Notes under the pieces: generated by a model | The model's database searches: none | Told to the model about the DNA's origin: nothing | The model's input: the letters and a program-made list of their open reading frames with translations, nothing else | Source: UBA4810 sp002479215 | Lineage (GTDB): Bacteria > Desulfobacterota > Syntrophia > Syntrophales > Smithellaceae | Reading direction: 5' to 3' | Length of the DNA stretch: 64,000 bases | Assembly: GCA_049514435.1 (NCBI GenBank) | Contig: JBEKVB010000001.1 | Coordinates: forward strand, 124,001-188,000 | Translations under genes and position numbers: made by a program | Shown: piece by piece, positions 63,225 to 64,000 of the stretch | How positions within the stretch are numbered: position 1 is the stretch's first letter | Layout of the letters: every line of letters starts with the position of its first letter

Positions 63225-64000
63225 ATGAATATTCATGAATACCAGGCCAAAGAGATTCTGAAATCATACGGTATCCCGGTGCCGGGCGGGCGAATGGTGA
63301 AAACAGTCCGCCAAACTCAGAAGGCTGTAGAGGAATTCGGTCGTCTCTGTGTGTTGAAGGCGCAGATTTACGCCGGCGGCCGCGGGAAAGCCGGAGGAGT
63401 AAGAAAAGTACTGGACTCTCTGCAGGCCTGCGAAGTGGCAAAAGATCTCCTTAAAAAAAAGCTGGTGACTATTCAGACCGGAAGCAAGGGTCTGGCCGTC
63501 AAGTGTATTCTTGTTGAGGAAACAGTAGAAATCGAAAAAGAGTTTTATCTTTCCCTTACCCTGGACAGACGGACATCCCGCTATTGCCTTATCGCTTCTG
63601 CCCAAGGAGGCATGGATATCGAAGAAGTGGCGCGCGTGTCGCCGGAAAAACTTCATCCTCTTTATATTGATCCTTTCATCGGAGTGCGCTCCTATCATGC
63701 CCGCAAAATTGCCATGCTCTTGGGACTAAAAGGCAAAATTGCCGAAGATGGCGTCAAACTCATTCAGAACTTGTATAAAATCGTTTTAGAAAAGGATTGC
63801 TCATTAATCGAGATTAATCCTCTTGTTGTCAGCAAGGCTGGTGAGTTGATAGCCATGGATTGTAAAATAAATTTCGACGACAATGCCCTATTCCGTCACC
63901 CGGAGTATGAAAAAATGATTGATTTTTCCCAACTGGATACTCTGGAGATTCAGGCTAAAAAATTTGACCTCGCTTATATAAAATTAAACGGGAACATCGG
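63225..64000 (+). CDS. sucC: Succinyl-CoA synthetase beta subunit (SucC-like), 3' end off window
   Basis: The frame from ATG 63225 is open to the window end (258 codons). It starts MNIHEYQAKEILKSYGIPVP and has the ATP-grasp lysine loop GRGKAGGVRK and LIEINPLVV, as in ADP-forming succinyl-CoA and acyl-CoA synthetase beta chains. The gap of 113 bp after the acyl-CoA dehydrogenase contains a short hairpin AAGCAC/GTGCTT. It may close the pathway by making ATP from an acyl-CoA. Confidence 0.88.
   Translation, partial: MNIHEYQAKEILKSYGIPVPGGRMVKTVRQTQKAVEEFGRLCVLKAQIYAGGRGKAGGVRKVLDSLQACEVAKDLLKKKLVTIQTGSKGLAVKCILVEETVEIEKEFYLSLTLDRRTSRYCLIASAQGGMDIEEVARVSPEKLHPLYIDPFIGVRSYHARKIAMLLGLKGKIAEDGVKLIQNLYKIVLEKDCSLIEINPLVVSKAGELIAMDCKINFDDNALFRHPEYEKMIDFSQLDTLEIQAKKFDLAYIKLNGNI

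Overview
This window reads as a chromosomal segment of an anaerobic, AT-leaning Gram-negative bacterium of the deltaproteobacterial/Desulfobacterota type, most likely a syntrophic fatty-acid or aromatic-acid degrader related to Syntrophus or Smithella. The assignment is an inference from gene content. That content is a branched-chain-type ABC importer operon carrying two acyl-CoA ligases, indolepyruvate:ferredoxin oxidoreductase, a PxxKW protein, UPF0280, an archaeal-type phosphoglycerate-mutase-family protein beside homoserine dehydrogenase, a sigma-54-controlled beta-oxidation operon and a GAF-rich cyclase. No rRNA, prophage or CRISPR array is visible. There is one tRNA gene, tRNA-Val(GAC).

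Layout. 1-2200: a broken SRPBCC gene and a PilT/PilU-like ATPase. 2232-11248: an operon for uptake and CoA activation of a carboxylic acid (livK, livG, acyl-CoA synthetase, livH, livM, livF, a small membrane protein, a PaaK-like ligase). It has its own promoter and a leader that ends in a terminator-like hairpin. 11365-24299: housekeeping and envelope genes (recJ, a DUF3857/transglutaminase lipoprotein, rpmB, pfkA-like, an FAD oxidoreductase, purN-purM, recG). 24597-32117: a YetF/DUF421 fragment, then homoserine dehydrogenase, a probable homoserine kinase of the phosphoglycerate mutase family, a thioesterase, a TPR protein, iorAB and a CbpA-like co-chaperone. 32300-32660: a decayed spot where an IS3 remnant truncates what looks like the 5' end of a defence-type nuclease gene. 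32743-48364: dnaE, guaB, dtd, then the classical thrS-infC-rpmI-rplT-pheS-pheT-ihfA-merR block, with infC starting at AUA, and the tRNA. 48438-54860: pgsA, an envelope cluster (FecR, GNA1162/DUF799-type lipoprotein, FlgT_N-type protein, small charged protein), a flavodoxin-fold reductase and a three-GAF class III cyclase. 55129-64000: acyl-CoA metabolism (fused class I CoA-transferase, HMG-CoA-lyase-like protein, sigma-54 activator, 3-hydroxyacyl-CoA dehydrogenase, thiolase, acyl-CoA dehydrogenase, and the start of a succinyl-CoA synthetase beta subunit).

Three things stand out. First, a textbook -24/-12 promoter, with two palindromes upstream, sits between a sigma-54 activator gene and the beta-oxidation genes. 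Second, a family of hairpins lies directly after stop codons, and a separate 135-bp inverted-repeat element supplies the stop codon of dnaE. Third, three genes (39812-40299, 49012-49769, 51589-52163) are each broken by one missing base; two of the losses are in A runs and the third is placed in a short G run. This suggests either homopolymer sequencing errors or recent decay. No single clearly new defence or metabolic system was found. The best leads for new biology are the sigma-54 regulon, the liv leader RNA, the stop-codon hairpins and the envelope cluster.
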